From Vogesella mureinivorans (lineage in GTDB: Bacteria > Pseudomonadota > Gammaproteobacteria > Burkholderiales > Chromobacteriaceae), in assembly GCF_007644035.1 (NCBI RefSeq), contig NZ_VMTV02000791.1:62001-126000 (forward strand): DNA of 64,000 nt, read 5' to 3'. A program made the position numbers and the translations under genes. Positions within the stretch are counted from its first letter, which is position 1. The number at the start of each line of letters is the position of its first letter. Shown here piece by piece: positions 11,247 to 19,663 of this stretch. Below the pieces are notes generated by a model. The model had not been told where the DNA came from and searched no databases. It saw only the letters and a program-made list of their open reading frames with translations.

Positions 11247-11864
11247 ATGGCACGCAGCAGGACAAGTAATGCCTGGTTAAAAGAGCACGTTAACGACCAC
11301 TATGTGCATATGGCGCAGAAGGATGGCTACCGTGCCCGCGCTGCCTACAAGCTGCTGGAGATCAATGAAAAAGATAAATTGATCGTGCCGGGAACCGTGC
11401 TGGCCGACCTGGGGTCTGCTCCGGGTAGCTGGTCGCAGGTGGCAGCACGCATCGTGGGTGACAAAGGCAAAGTCTTTGCCATGGATATCCTGCCCATGGA
11501 TGCCATTGCCGACGTGTCTTTCATCCAGGGTGACTTTCGCGAGCAAGACGTGCTGGACGAGTTTGTTACCCTGCTGGGCGGGCGTCAACTGGACCTTGTA
11601 ATTTCCGACATGGCCCCCAATATCTCCGGCATGAGCGCCATCGATCAGGCCCGCAGCTTTCACCTGACCGAGCTGGCGCTGGAATTTGCCCGTGATCACC
11701 TGAAACCCGGTGGCCATTTTCTGGTCAAGGTATTTCAGGGCAGCGAGTTCCAGGCTTACCTGCAGTCCATGCGCGAGCTGTTTACCGAAGTGGTAACGCG
11801 CAAACCCAAGGCCTCCCGTGATCGCTCCAGCGAAATTTACCTGCTTGGCAAGTGTCGTCGCTGA
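11247..11864 (+). CDS. rlmE: 23S rRNA 2'-O-ribose U2552 methyltransferase
   Basis: 205 residues, as for RlmE/FtsJ. SAM-binding motif ADLGSAPGSWSQ lies near residue 52, and the K-D-K-E catalytic set is visible: Lys in RAAYKLLE, Asp in ISDMAPN, Lys in LVKVFQG and Glu in SSEIYLLG. It methylates U2552 in the 50S A-loop. It is followed by ftsH, the classic ftsJ-ftsH pairing, but with a separate good promoter in the gap. CAGGAAAGAAGC provides the ribosome site. Confidence 0.97.
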   Translation: MARSRTSNAWLKEHVNDHYVHMAQKDGYRARAAYKLLEINEKDKLIVPGTVLADLGSAPGSWSQVAARIVGDKGKVFAMDILPMDAIADVSFIQGDFREQDVLDEFVTLLGGRQLDLVISDMAPNISGMSAIDQARSFHLTELALEFARDHLKPGGHFLVKVFQGSEFQAYLQSMRELFTEVVTRKPKASRDRSSEIYLLGKCRR

Positions 11865-11889
11865 CAGCCTGCCACGCGGGGGTTACAAT
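11861..11889 (+). promoter_or_regulatory. promoter of ftsH
   Basis: CTGACA at 11861-11866 and TACAAT at 11884-11889 are separated by exactly 17 bases. The -35 overlaps the rlmE stop codon. Transcription would start near 11896, giving a ~39-nt leader before the ftsH GTG. A heat-shock promoter cannot be excluded from sequence alone. Confidence 0.6.
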
Positions 11890-11934
11890 CAAATAAACCA
11901 TTCTCCAAGTCAGGGCACATAGGAGCACGCTCTT

Positions 11935-13839
11935 GTGAACAATATCGGCAAAAACATCGCTATCTGGGTCATCATCGGGCTTGTCCTGATGACGGTATTC
12001 AAACAGTTTCAACCCCGGGAAACGCAAAACCAGCTTGAATACTCGCAATTCATCAGCGACGTTGAAACCGGCAAGGTGCAGTCCCTGACCATCGAAGGCA
12101 ACCCGCTGCGCGGCCAGTGGATACGCGGCAAGCGTACCGACGGTTCGTCTTTCAGCTCGTTTGCCCCGCTGGATACCAAGCTGGTAGACGTACTGATCCA
12201 GAACAACGTGCGCTTCTCCGCCAAGCCGGAAGAAGAGCCGTCCATGCTGATGAGCATTTTCATCAGCTGGTTCCCGATGCTGCTACTGATCGGCGTATGG
12301 TTCTTCTTCATGCGCCAGATGCAGGGCGGTGGCAAAGGCGGCGCGTTCTCGTTTGGCAAGAGCAAGGCGCGCATGCTGGACCAGGACACCAACACCGTCA
12401 CTTTTGCCGACGTGGCTGGCTGCGATGAAGCAAAAGAAGAAGTGAAGGAGATCGTGGATTACCTGCGTGACCCGACCAAATACCAGAGCCTGGGCGGCCG
12501 CATCCCGCGCGGCATCCTGCTGGCAGGTAGCCCGGGTACCGGTAAAACCTTGCTGGCCAAGGCCATTGCTGGCGAAGCCAAGGTGCCGTTCTTCAGTATT
12601 TCCGGTTCCGACTTTGTAGAAATGTTTGTCGGCGTAGGTGCGTCCCGCGTGCGCGACATGTTCGAGCAAGCCAAGAAAAACGCGCCGTGCATTATCTTTA
12701 TCGACGAGATCGACGCCGTTGGTCGCCAGCGTGGCGCCGGCCTGGGGGGTGGTAACGACGAGCGCGAACAGACACTGAACCAGCTGCTGGTGGAAATGGA
12801 TGGCTTTGAAACCAACCAGACCGTGATTGTGATCGCCGCCACCAACCGCCCGGACGTACTGGACCCTGCACTGCAGCGCCCGGGCCGTTTCGACCGCCAG
12901 GTGGTGGTACCGCTGCCGGATATCCGTGGCCGCGAACAGATCCTGAACGTACACATGCGCAAGGTGCCGATTGCCGCTGACGTAGATGCACCGGTTATCG
13001 CCCGTGGTACCCCTGGCTTCTCTGGTGCCGACCTGGCCAACCTGGTGAACGAAGCCGCGCTGTTTGCCGCACGCCGCAGCAAACGCCTGGTGGACATGCT
13101 GGATTTCGAATCGGCCAAAGACAAGATCATGATGGGTGCCGAGCGCCGCAGCATGGTGATGTCCGAGGAAGAAAAGCGTAATACCGCTTATCACGAATCC
13201 GGCCACGCCGTGGTGGCCAAGCTGCTGCCCAAGTCCGACCCGGTACACAAGGTCACCATCATCCCGCGTGGCCGTGCCCTGGGTGTGACCATGCAGCTGC
13301 CGGAGCAAGACCGCTTTGCCTACGACCGTGGCTATCTGCTGGACCGTCTGGCCATCCTGTTCGGCGGCCGTATTGCCGAAGAGCTGTTCATGAACCAGAT
13401 GACCACCGGCGCCAGCAACGACTTCGAGCGTGCCACGCAAATGGCGCGTGACATGGTGACCCGCTACGGTATGTCCGACAAGCTGGGCCCGATGGTATAT
13501 GGCGAAAACGAAGGCGAAGTGTTCCTGGGCCGCTCGGTTACCACGCACAAGAACCTGTCCGAAGCCACCATGATGCAGGTGGACCAGGAAATCCGCCGTA
13601 TCATCGACGAGCAGTACGCGCTGGCGCGCCGCCTGCTGGACGAAAACCGCGACAAGGTGGAAGCCATGACCGCGGCCCTGCTGGAGTGGGAAACCATCGA
13701 CGCCGAGCAGATCAACGACATCATGGATGGTAAGCCACCGCGTACGCCGAAACCGGGTGGCGGCTTTGCCAAGCCGGAAAGCAAACCGCCGGCACCGCCC
13801 GCACCAGAGGCCAGCGCCACTCCGGCGCAAGAGCTGTAA
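11935..13839 (+). CDS. ftsH: ATP-dependent zinc metalloprotease FtsH
   Basis: 634 residues. Two membrane helices (about 5-22 and 103-123) flank a periplasmic loop. The AAA+ domain has Walker A GSPGTGKT at 198-205 (Ser where E. coli has Pro) and Walker [12 protein letters not shown]. The peptidase zinc site is HESGH at 420-424. The tail is Pro/Lys-rich. FtsH degrades misassembled membrane proteins and regulators in the inner membrane. Start is GTG at 11935 after AGGAG; an ATG start is not available nearby. A strong terminator follows. Confidence 0.97.
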   Translation: MNNIGKNIAIWVIIGLVLMTVFKQFQPRETQNQLEYSQFISDVETGKVQSLTIEGNPLRGQWIRGKRTDGSSFSSFAPLDTKLVDVLIQNNVRFSAKPEEEPSMLMSIFISWFPMLLLIGVWFFFMRQMQGGGKGGAFSFGKSKARMLDQDTNTVTFADVAGCDEAKEEVKEIVDYLRDPTKYQSLGGRIPRGILLAGSPGTGKTLLAKAIAGEAKVPFFSISGSDFVEMFVGVGASRVRDMFEQAKKNAPCIIFIDEIDAVGRQRGAGLGGGNDEREQTLNQLLVEMDGFETNQTVIVIAATNRPDVLDPALQRPGRFDRQVVVPLPDIRGREQILNVHMRKVPIAADVDAPVIARGTPGFSGADLANLVNEAALFAARRSKRLVDMLDFESAKDKIMMGAERRSMVMSEEEKRNTAYHESGHAVVAKLLPKSDPVHKVTIIPRGRALGVTMQLPEQDRFAYDRGYLLDRLAILFGGRIAEELFMNQMTTGASNDFERATQMARDMVTRYGMSDKLGPMVYGENEGEVFLGRSVTTHKNLSEATMMQVDQEIRRIIDEQYALARRLLDENRDKVEAMTAALLEWETIDAEQINDIMDGKPPRTPKPGGGFAKPESKPPAPPAPEASATPAQEL

Positions 13840-13857
13840 GCCTCTTGTCAATTGCCC

Positions 13858-13887
13858 GAGCCGCAGCTTAAGCTGCGGCTCTTTTGT
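13858..13887 (+). terminator. intrinsic terminator of ftsH
   Basis: GAGCCGCAGCTT (13858-13869) and AAGCTGCGGCTC (13870-13881) form a perfect 12-bp inverted repeat, followed by TTTTGTTT. folP begins only 15 nt later, so any read-through would feed folP-glmM. Confidence 0.8.
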
Positions 13888-13901
13888 TTCTGGATGGCAC
13901 C

Positions 13902-14741
13902 ATGTCCCGCTTTGTTTGTGGCCGCTTCAACCTGGATCTGTCCCGCCCCCTGGTGATGGGTATCCTGAATGTCACGCCGGACTCGTTTTCGGATGGTGGC
14001 CGCCACGATACCGTGGCGCATGCGGTAGCGCATGCACAGGCCCTGCTGGCCGACGGCGCGGATATTCTGGATATCGGTGGCGAGTCCACCCGCCCGGGCG
14101 CACCGTTTGTCAGCCCAGAGGAAGAGCAGCAGCGCGTGATGCCGGTACTGCGCGAGCTGGTGGGGCTGAACGTGCCGCTGTCACTCGATACCCGCCGTAC
14201 CAGCGTGATGCAGGCTGCCCTGGCCGAAGGCCTGGTAGACCTGATCAACGATGTATCGGCACTGGAGGACGATGGTGCGCTACCCTTGTTGGCCGCGGCC
14301 AACGTAGGCATCTGCCTGATGCACAAGCAGGGCAACCCCGACACCATGCAGCAGCAGCCCAGCTACCACAGCGTGGTCGATGAGGTGGGCGGCTATCTGG
14401 CGCGCCGTGTGCAGCTATGCCTGGATGCAGGCATGGAGCAGGCCAGGTTGCTAGCCGACCCGGGCTTTGGCTTTGGCAAGACACTAGAACACAATCTGGC
14501 GCTACTGCGCGCCTTGCCGCAGCTGGAACAGCAAGCTGGTGTCCCCCTGCTGGTAGGCTTGTCGCGCAAGAGCATGTTGGGCGCCATTACCGGCGAAAGC
14601 CAGGCAGACCAGCGCCTGGGTGCCAGTATTGCTGCTGCCGTGCTCAGTGCGCAGCAAGGCGCTAGGGTAATACGCGTGCACGATGTGAAAGCAACAGTGC
14701 AAGCGCTGCAGGTACTCCGTGCTCTGCACGAAGTGCGCTAA
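13902..14741 (+). CDS. folP: dihydropteroate synthase
   Basis: 279 residues. The pterin-binding TIM barrel shows MGILNVTPDSFSDGG near residue 21, DIGGESTRPGA near residue 55, GFGFGKTLEHN near residue 190 and RVHDV close to the C-terminus. It joins dihydropterin pyrophosphate to p-aminobenzoate in folate synthesis and is the sulfonamide target. The ATG at 13902 gives the normal CGRFNLDLSRPLVMGI start; an upstream TTG would run into the ftsH terminator. It is followed by glmM at 75 nt, the widespread folP-glmM pair. A palindromic double copy of the repeated word lies inside at 14288-14303. Confidence 0.97.
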   Translation: MSRFVCGRFNLDLSRPLVMGILNVTPDSFSDGGRHDTVAHAVAHAQALLADGADILDIGGESTRPGAPFVSPEEEQQRVMPVLRELVGLNVPLSLDTRRTSVMQAALAEGLVDLINDVSALEDDGALPLLAAANVGICLMHKQGNPDTMQQQPSYHSVVDEVGGYLARRVQLCLDAGMEQARLLADPGFGFGKTLEHNLALLRALPQLEQQAGVPLLVGLSRKSMLGAITGESQADQRLGASIAAAVLSAQQGARVIRVHDVKATVQALQVLRALHEVR

Positions 14742-14816
14742 TATTGCGATGAATGCATGTTATACCTGCCAGGGTGCAGGTAAAATATTATAAAAATGTC
14801 ATGTAAAGGAAGGCAG

Positions 14817-16148
14817 ATGGGCCGCAAGTATTTTGGTACCGATGGCGTACGTGGTGAGGTAGGCAAGGCACCGATTACCCCCGAGTTCGTATTGCGCCTG
14901 GGCTACGCAGCCGGCAAGGTGCTGGTAGACCATGCACACGAAGAGCACCCTACCGTCATTATCGGTAAAGACACGCGTATTTCCGGCTATATGCTGGAGG
15001 CCGCCCTGCAGGCCGGCTTTACTGCCGCCGGGGTGAATGTGCTGCTCACCGGCCCGCTGCCCACACCGGGCATTGCCTACCTGACCCGTGCGCTGCGCTT
15101 GTCTGCCGGCGTGATGATTTCCGCCTCGCACAACCCCTATCAGGATAATGGCATCAAGTTCTTTGCCAAAGGCGGCAAAAAGCTGGACGATGCGCTAGAG
15201 CTGCAGATCGAAGCCATGCTGGATTCCCCGATGGAAACCAGCCCTTCGCGCGAGCTGGGCCGAGCCAAGCGCATCGAAGGCGCGGACATGCGCTATATCG
15301 AATTCTGCAAGAGCACCTTCCCCAACGAGTTGGACCTGAAAGGGCTGAAGCTGGTGGTGGACTGCGCACACGGTGCCACCTACCACATTGCCCCCAAAGT
15401 TTTCCACGAGCTGGGCGCCGAAGTCATTGCCATTGGCGACAAACCCAGTGGCTACAACATCAATGACGGCGTAGGTGCCACCCACCCCGAGGCCATCGCC
15501 CAGGCCGTGCAAGCGCATGGTGCCGACTACGGTATCTCGCTGGATGGCGATGGCGACCGTCTGATGATGGCCGACCGCCACGGCAATGTGTACGACGGCG
15601 ACCAGCTGATCTACGTGATTGCCAAGGCACGTGCAGCCCGCGGCCAGCTTGGCGGTGGTGTGGTGGGCACGGTGATGACCAATATGGCCATGGAGCTGGC
15701 ACTGCAGCGCCAGGGCGTGCCGTTTGGCCGCGCCAAGGTAGGCGACCGTTACGTACTGGAAATGCTGGGTCAAAACGGCTGGCTGGTAGGTGGCGAAGCT
15801 TCCGGCCACGTACTGTGCCTGGACAAGCACTCTACCGGCGATGGCATTATTTCCGCGCTGCAGGTGTTGGCCGCCGTGCACGAGCTGAAAGCCGGGCTGG
15901 CCGATGTCTGCGCCGACTGGACGCCGTTCCCGCAGAAAATGATCAATGTGCGCCTGCACGGCCAGGACTGGAAAACGGCTAGTGCAGCACTGCTGCAAGA
16001 AGCCGAGCAGGCGTTGGCAGGCCATGGCCGCGTGGTACTGCGCCCCTCCGGCACCGAGCCGGTAGTGCGCGTGATGGTAGAGGCCGATGACCTGGCGCTG
16101 GCAAATGACTGGGCCAGCCGCATCGCAGCGGTGATCGAGGCGGCTTAG
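14817..16148 (+). CDS. glmM: phosphoglucosamine mutase
   Basis: 443 residues. The phosphoserine loop is ISASHNP with the active serine at residue 104, the metal site is DGDGDR near residue 245, and the C-terminal phosphate loop is [14 protein letters not shown]. It interconverts glucosamine 6- and 1-phosphate for UDP-GlcNAc and peptidoglycan. The ATG at 14817 follows AAAGGAAGG and gives [13 protein letters not shown], the family's start; an ATG 21 bases upstream would add an odd extension. Confidence 0.97.
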   Translation: MGRKYFGTDGVRGEVGKAPITPEFVLRLGYAAGKVLVDHAHEEHPTVIIGKDTRISGYMLEAALQAGFTAAGVNVLLTGPLPTPGIAYLTRALRLSAGVMISASHNPYQDNGIKFFAKGGKKLDDALELQIEAMLDSPMETSPSRELGRAKRIEGADMRYIEFCKSTFPNELDLKGLKLVVDCAHGATYHIAPKVFHELGAEVIAIGDKPSGYNINDGVGATHPEAIAQAVQAHGADYGISLDGDGDRLMMADRHGNVYDGDQLIYVIAKARAARGQLGGGVVGTVMTNMAMELALQRQGVPFGRAKVGDRYVLEMLGQNGWLVGGEASGHVLCLDKHSTGDGIISALQVLAAVHELKAGLADVCADWTPFPQKMINVRLHGQDWKTASAALLQEAEQALAGHGRVVLRPSGTEPVVRVMVEADDLALANDWASRIAAVIEAA

Positions 16149-16167
16149 TGGTGCTGCACTTTGTACG

Positions 16168-16194
16168 AAAAAACCGGCCAAGGCCGGTTTTTTT
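16168..16194 (+). terminator. intrinsic terminator of glmM
   Basis: AAACCGGCC and GGCCGGTTT (16171-16190) around an AA centre, with A-runs and a run of seven Ts on the far side. Probably bidirectional. Confidence 0.85.
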
Positions 16195-16199
16195 ACGCC

Positions 16200-16212
16200 T
16201 GCGGCCAACCTT
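16200..16212 (-). repeat. 13-base repeated word between two convergent terminators
   Basis: An exact TGCGGCCAACCTT, continuing as GG, lies between the glmM terminator and the terminator of the minus-strand symporter gene, in sequence that neither gene needs. Confidence 0.8.
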
Positions 16213-16240
16213 GGCACGCTGATTGGCACGCAGAAAAGCA

Positions 16241-16270
16241 AAAAGCCCTGCCAGCGTAGGCGGGCAGGGC
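16241..16270 (-). terminator. intrinsic terminator of the symporter gene
   Basis: Read on the minus strand, GCCCTGCC pairs with GGCAGGGC (16245-16252 and 16263-16270 on plus), followed by TTTTTGCTTTT. It lies 20 nt behind the symporter stop. Confidence 0.8.
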
Positions 16271-16289
16271 GATAGGGTCTAAGCGGATA

Positions 16290-17714
16290 TTACTTCCACA
16301 CGTCCTTGTGGATCTTGGCCTGGATTTCCGGGTACTGCTTCACGTCGAATACCGGCTTGTTCTTGCCCGCTTTCAGCTGTTGCTGATAGTCCTTCAGCAG
16401 CACGAATACGTACTTGGACAGCATCACAATGGCAAACAGGTTAATCAGCGCCATCACGCCCATGGCCAGGTCGGCCATGTCCCATACCAGTGGCGAGCTG
16501 CCAATGGCACCAAACGCTACCATGAACAGCACCAGCAGGCGGAAGCCCAGCATCACGGCCTTGTTGTTCTTGATGAACTCCACGTTACCTTCGGCGTAGG
16601 CGTAGTTACCGATGATAGAGCTGAAGCAGAACAGGAACAGGGCAACCGCCAGGAAGTGGCCACCCCAGCTACCCAGTGTGGCGCTCAGTGCGGCCTGGGT
16701 CAGCTGTACGCCTTTCAGTTCGGCACCCGGTACATAGGCACCCGACAGCAGCACGATAAAGGCGGTGCAAGAGCAGACGATGATGGTGTCGATGAATACG
16801 CCGAACATCTGGATGATGCCCTGGCTAGCCGGGTGGGCGGTAGTGGCCGCGGCGGCAGCGTTAGGGGCAGAACCCATACCGGCTTCGTTGGAGAACAAGC
16901 CGCGCTTGATACCCATCATCATGGCCTGGCTCACGGCATAGCCGGCAAAACCACCCGCCGCTTGTTCCAGACCAAAGGCGCTTTTCACGATCAGCATGAA
17001 GATGGCCGGCACTTCAGACAGATTGGTGAAAATCACGAACAGCGTCATGCCCAGATAGATCACAGCCATCACCGGCACCATCCACTCGGCAACCTGCGCA
17101 ACTTTGCGGATACCACCGAAAATGATCGGTGCCGTCATCAGCACCAGGCCGATGGCCACCAGGTTTTTGTCCCAGCCCCATGCGCCTTCGGTTGCGGCCA
17201 CGATGGAGTTAGCCTGTACCGCATTGAACACCAGGCCAAAGGCAACAATCAGCGAGATGGAGAAAGCAATACCCAGCCAGCGCTGGCCCAGGCCTTTCTG
17301 GATGTAGTAAGCCGGGCCGCCACGGAAGGTACCGTCGTGGTGGTTTACCTTGAACAGCTGGGCCAGGGTGGATTCGGCAAAGGCGCTGGCCATACCCAGC
17401 AGCGCAGTCATCCACATCCAGAACACGGCACCCGGGCCGCCCAGTGCAATGGCGGTGGCCACGCCGGCGACGTTGCCGGTACCCACACGGCTAGCCAGGC
17501 CGGTAGCAAAAGCCTGGAAGGAGGAGATATCGCTGCCTTCGCTATTGTGGCCGCGGCCACCCAGCATTTCCTGCCAGCCGCGCGGCAGCAGGCGAATCTG
17601 CATAAAGCCCATGCGCACGGTAAAGAACAGGCCTACGCCAATCAGGATATAGATAAGTAGCTGACCCCAAACCAGGTCATTGCCTGCATTAATCAGGCTG
17701 TGCAGCGTTTCCAT
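16290..17714 (-). CDS. alanine/glycine:cation symporter family protein
   Basis: 474 residues with about eleven membrane helices. Family marks are FQAFATGLASRVGTGNVAG near residue 68, GGPGAVFWMWMTALLGMA near residue 92 and GIKRGLFSNEAGMGSAPNAA near residue 268. AGCS proteins bring in alanine, glycine or related amino acids with sodium across the inner membrane. The start follows GAGGAGTCCAC. It stands alone between its terminator and a 305-nt leader region. Exact substrate cannot be read from the sequence. Confidence 0.92.
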   Translation of the reverse strand: METLHSLINAGNDLVWGQLLIYILIGVGLFFTVRMGFMQIRLLPRGWQEMLGGRGHNSEGSDISSFQAFATGLASRVGTGNVAGVATAIALGGPGAVFWMWMTALLGMASAFAESTLAQLFKVNHHDGTFRGGPAYYIQKGLGQRWLGIAFSISLIVAFGLVFNAVQANSIVAATEGAWGWDKNLVAIGLVLMTAPIIFGGIRKVAQVAEWMVPVMAVIYLGMTLFVIFTNLSEVPAIFMLIVKSAFGLEQAAGGFAGYAVSQAMMMGIKRGLFSNEAGMGSAPNAAAAATTAHPASQGIIQMFGVFIDTIIVCSCTAFIVLLSGAYVPGAELKGVQLTQAALSATLGSWGGHFLAVALFLFCFSSIIGNYAYAEGNVEFIKNNKAVMLGFRLLVLFMVAFGAIGSSPLVWDMADLAMGVMALINLFAIVMLSKYVFVLLKDYQQQLKAGKNKPVFDVKQYPEIQAKIHKDVWK

Positions 17715-18019
17715 GTGGACTCCTCAAGAATGAAGGTGTTGTTAAATGCCGGTTTTCCGGTCTTTGTTATTTTCGGTAAGGAACTTTCCCCGTTTCGGGG
17801 GCGCCATCATAGCGCAATTGTAGATTGTATGTGCTCGATAGTGAAAAAAATGACAGTAAAAGCAATGATTTATGGCAAATTACTATTGAATTTGAAACTA
17901 AATATTCAACTGTGAATGCCAGGGTCGCTGTTCACGATAGGGCTATTACGCTGGGGGGCAGCAATAGGGCGTAGCTGATGTGCGCATGATGGCTGGCGGG
18001 TGCCAGCCAGAGGGGCGTT
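17715..18019 (-). promoter_or_regulatory. 305-nt upstream region of the symporter gene
   Basis: No gene is seen. On the minus strand a TATGAT (about 17807-17812) is a plausible -10 without a clear -35. Downstream of it the short leader has a CCCC-GAAA-CGGG-type hairpin (17785-17801). The part from 17850 to 17910 is AT-rich. I looked for a glycine riboswitch, common before such genes, and did not see its two-aptamer layout. Confidence 0.35.
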
Positions 18020-18241
18020 TTATTTGTCCAGCAGGCGGCTCACCAGGGCGCGTACGCGCGGGGCGCCAATCAGCACCAGCGGGAAAGCGCAGCACCATGC
18101 CAGTAGCCAGGCGTGCAGCCAGCGCGCAGGGAAGCCAGCGTCCAGGCCGGTATTGATACCAGTGAGAATGCCGGACATGAAGAACGCCATATAGCCGGAC
18201 ATGAACAGGGCAAAAAGCAGGGTGTGTTTACGGGTAGGCAT
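18020..18241 (-). CDS. small DUF2798 membrane protein
   Basis: 73 residues from the ATG at 18241, with two hydrophobic helices: LLFALFMSGYMAFFMSGIL near residue 8 and WLHAWLLAWCCAFPLVLIGA near residue 41. This two-helix pattern, with the GYMAFFMSG and AFP motifs, matches DUF2798, a small inner-membrane family of unknown function. The frame is open further upstream, but a longer start would add a non-membrane extension unlike the family. The ribosome site is weak. It could be read from the gene upstream on the same strand only if the terminator within that gene is bypassed. Confidence 0.75.
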   Translation of the reverse strand: MPTRKHTLLFALFMSGYMAFFMSGILTGINTGLDAGFPARWLHAWLLAWCCAFPLVLIGAPRVRALVSRLLDK

Positions 18242-18291
18242 GGCAGGTTTTGCGCAAAAACGCGCATGGTAAAGCGCAGCGCGCTGGCTGG

Positions 18292-18567
18292 CTACCCTTG
18301 CAAGTGCAGGGTTATTGCCTGGCGCGTGGGAAACGGCAGGCGCAAAAAAACCGGGCCGCAGCCCGGTTTGCCGGCAGTGCCTTTCTGTGTGTCGTGGCAC
18401 TGGGTATCAAGGGTATGGTCGTGCTGGCTGTCGTACCAGTCGTCCAGCTCGGCCAGCAGGTTTTGCTTGCCGGCAAAGCGGGCGCTGCTCTGGCTGCGCT
18501 GGTGGGCGCCGCCTTTTTTCAGCAAAGGGCTGTGCGCAAACGGGTTGCGCGGTTTCAGGGTAGTCAT
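18292..18567 (-). CDS. small basic protein with terminator inside its frame; candidate non-stop (ArfA-like) gene
   Basis: The ATG at 18567 has a strong AGGAG 5-6 nt upstream (CAGGAGCAAGC), so translation is well supported. The first ~47 residues look like a real small basic protein: KPRNPFAHSPLLKKGGAHQ, then a helix rich in Arg/Gln/Leu ending LDDWYDS. The later part looks unconstrained. A strong intrinsic terminator falls at codons 67-75, before any in-frame stop; the stop is 16 codons further on. Most transcripts would thus lack a stop codon. This layout is known for proteobacterial arfA, whose product rescues stalled ribosomes when tmRNA is limiting. The sequence only loosely recalls ArfA (HSPLLKKG versus HDPLF plus basic tail) and lacks KGKGSY, so identity is tentative. 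Confidence 0.6.
   Translation of the reverse strand: MTTLKPRNPFAHSPLLKKGGAHQRSQSSARFAGKQNLLAELDDWYDSQHDHTLDTQCHDTQKGTAGKPGCGPVFLRLPFPTRQAITLHLQG
18344..18369 (-). terminator. intrinsic terminator inside the small gene
   Basis: Read on the minus strand: AAACCGGGC, loop TGCG, GCCCGGTTT, with a run of seven Ts overlapping the end of the stem (18350-18344). It is one of the strongest terminators in the window, yet lies within an open reading frame with a good ribosome site. In that frame it spells K67-P-G-C-G-P-V-F-L75. Confidence 0.85.
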
Positions 18568-18586
18568 GCTTGCTCCTGTGGCTTAA

Positions 18587-18616
18587 GCCAGGTTGGCCGC
18601 ATGCGGCCAACCTGGC
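18587..18616. repeat. 30-bp perfect palindrome made of two inverted copies of the repeated word
   Basis: The left half GCCAGGTTGGCCGCA (18587-18601) is the exact reverse complement of the right half (18602-18616). Each half holds the core TGCGGCCAACC. It sits between the stop of udk and the start of the small gene on the minus strand. No T-run follows on either side, so it is not a normal intrinsic terminator. Confidence 0.85.
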
Positions 18617-18621
18617 GGGTG

Positions 18622-19245
18622 TTAGCCGGCCTGTTGAATCAGGCTGGCCACTTTGGTGGTGATGATATCCACCGCCGGGTCGTTGGCGCCGTGCGGCAAG
18701 ATCACGTCGGCAAAGCGTTTGGTGGGCTCGATGAACTGGTTGTGCATCGGGCGCACGGTGCCCAGATACTGCTCGATGACATTGTCTGTGGTGCGGCCAC
18801 GCTCGGCGATATCGCGCTTCAGGCGGCGGATAAAGCGCACGTCCGGGTCGGTATCCACAAAAATCTTCAGCGACATCATGTCACGCAGCGCAGCGTCGTA
18901 CAGCGGGAACAAGCCTTCGATCACGATCACCGGCGCGGGCTGCAGGGTGACCGTTTCTTCGGCGCGGGTATGATTGGAAAAGTCATACACCGGCATCTCG
19001 ATGGCGCGGCCGTTGCGCAGGTCGTCGATGTGCTCGATCAGCAGCGGCCAGTCAAAGGCATGCGGATGGTCGTAGTTGGTACTCAGGCGCTGTTCAAACG
19101 TGAGGTGGCTTTGGTCGCGGTAGTAGTAGTCCTGCACGATGACCGCGGCCATCTCGGTGCCGATGGTTTCCAGCACCTTGCGGGTCACCGTGGTTTTGCC
19201 GCTGCCGCTGCCGCCAGCGACGCCGATAATGAACGGTGTCGACAT
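18622..19245 (-). CDS. udk: uridine kinase
   Basis: 207 residues. The P-loop is GVAGGSGSGKTT near residue 8, followed by the YYYRDQSHL uridine-site region, NYDHPHAFDWPLL and IVIEGLFPLYD. It phosphorylates uridine and cytidine for pyrimidine salvage in the cytoplasm. The ATG at 19245 has AAGG six bases upstream and gives the usual MSTPFIIGVAGG start; the longer reading would pass through a terminator. It is not obviously in an operon. Confidence 0.95.
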   Translation of the reverse strand: MSTPFIIGVAGGSGSGKTTVTRKVLETIGTEMAAVIVQDYYYRDQSHLTFEQRLSTNYDHPHAFDWPLLIEHIDDLRNGRAIEMPVYDFSNHTRAEETVTLQPAPVIVIEGLFPLYDAALRDMMSLKIFVDTDPDVRFIRRLKRDIAERGRTTDNVIEQYLGTVRPMHNQFIEPTKRFADVILPHGANDPAVDIITTKVASLIQQAG

Positions 19246-19265
19246 AATAACCTTGCCTGAATGTG

Positions 19266-19298
19266 AAAAAAAACGCGCCATTCTAATGAGTTGGCGCG
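19266..19298 (-). terminator. terminator-like hairpin just upstream of udk
   Basis: Read on the minus strand, CGCGCCA and TGGCGCG (19298-19292 and 19280-19274) pair around an 11-nt loop and are followed by eight Ts, ending 21 nt before the udk start. It could be a second terminator behind the isc operon or a udk leader attenuator. A TAGAAT in the loop (19280-19285) might instead be a -10 giving a leader without the hairpin. Confidence 0.65.
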
Positions 19299-19418
19299 CA
19301 GGCCACCACTACTTTTGTCAGTCTTGGCACAACATGCCAAAGGCAAGCCGGGTGCGGCTGATGTGCCTGAGCTGTTTATAGTGCTTGCGCACGGATTTTC
19401 CTGGCCAGAATGACAAAC

Positions 19419-19437
19419 GCCCTGCATGAGGCAGGGC
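19419..19437 (-). terminator. intrinsic terminator of the isc operon
   Basis: Minus strand: GCCCTGC, loop CTCAT, GCAGGGC, followed by GTTTGT. It lies 20 nt behind the iscX stop. The T-run is short. Confidence 0.6.
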
Positions 19438-19457
19438 GCGGTGCGTGGCAGCAGGGC

Positions 19458-19652
19458 TTATTCTGCCTCGTCGATCCAGGCCTGCTGGATGGCTTCCAGT
19501 ACCTTTTCGCCGCCACGGCTGTGGTCGTCGTCAAAGCCCGGCAGGTTTACCACCCAGTTGTGCAGGTCGGTAAAACGCACGGTTTTCGGGTCGGTGTCTG
19601 GCTGGCTATCGTACAGCTCGATGGCAATCTGGTTGATATCGGTCCATTTCAT
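19458..19652 (-). CDS. iscX: Fe-S assembly protein IscX
   Basis: 64 residues, the normal size. It begins MKWTDINQIAIELYD and has DPKTVRFTDLHNWV and a C-terminal EAIQQAWIDE, as in IscX/YfhJ. This small acidic protein binds IscS and iron and tunes cluster assembly. It is the last gene of the isc operon, 11 nt after fdx. Confidence 0.95.
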   Translation of the reverse strand: MKWTDINQIAIELYDSQPDTDPKTVRFTDLHNWVVNLPGFDDDHSRGGEKVLEAIQQAWIDEAE

Positions 19653-19663
19653 GGCCAGGCTCC

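Noticed and set aside
12526-12549. Ser in place of Pro in the FtsH Walker A motif (GSPGTGKT) as a defect
   Set aside because: The essential Gly, Lys and Thr are intact and the rest of the AAA+ and HESGH sites are normal; this is ordinary variation.
17715-18019. Glycine riboswitch before the alanine/glycine symporter gene
   Set aside because: Such a switch is common before this family, but the leader after the likely -10 is under 100 nt and shows no tandem aptamer pattern that I can recognise.
18587-18616. The 30-bp palindrome as an ordinary intrinsic terminator of udk
   Set aside because: No T-run follows on either strand; the composition is fully explained by two inverted copies of the repeated word.
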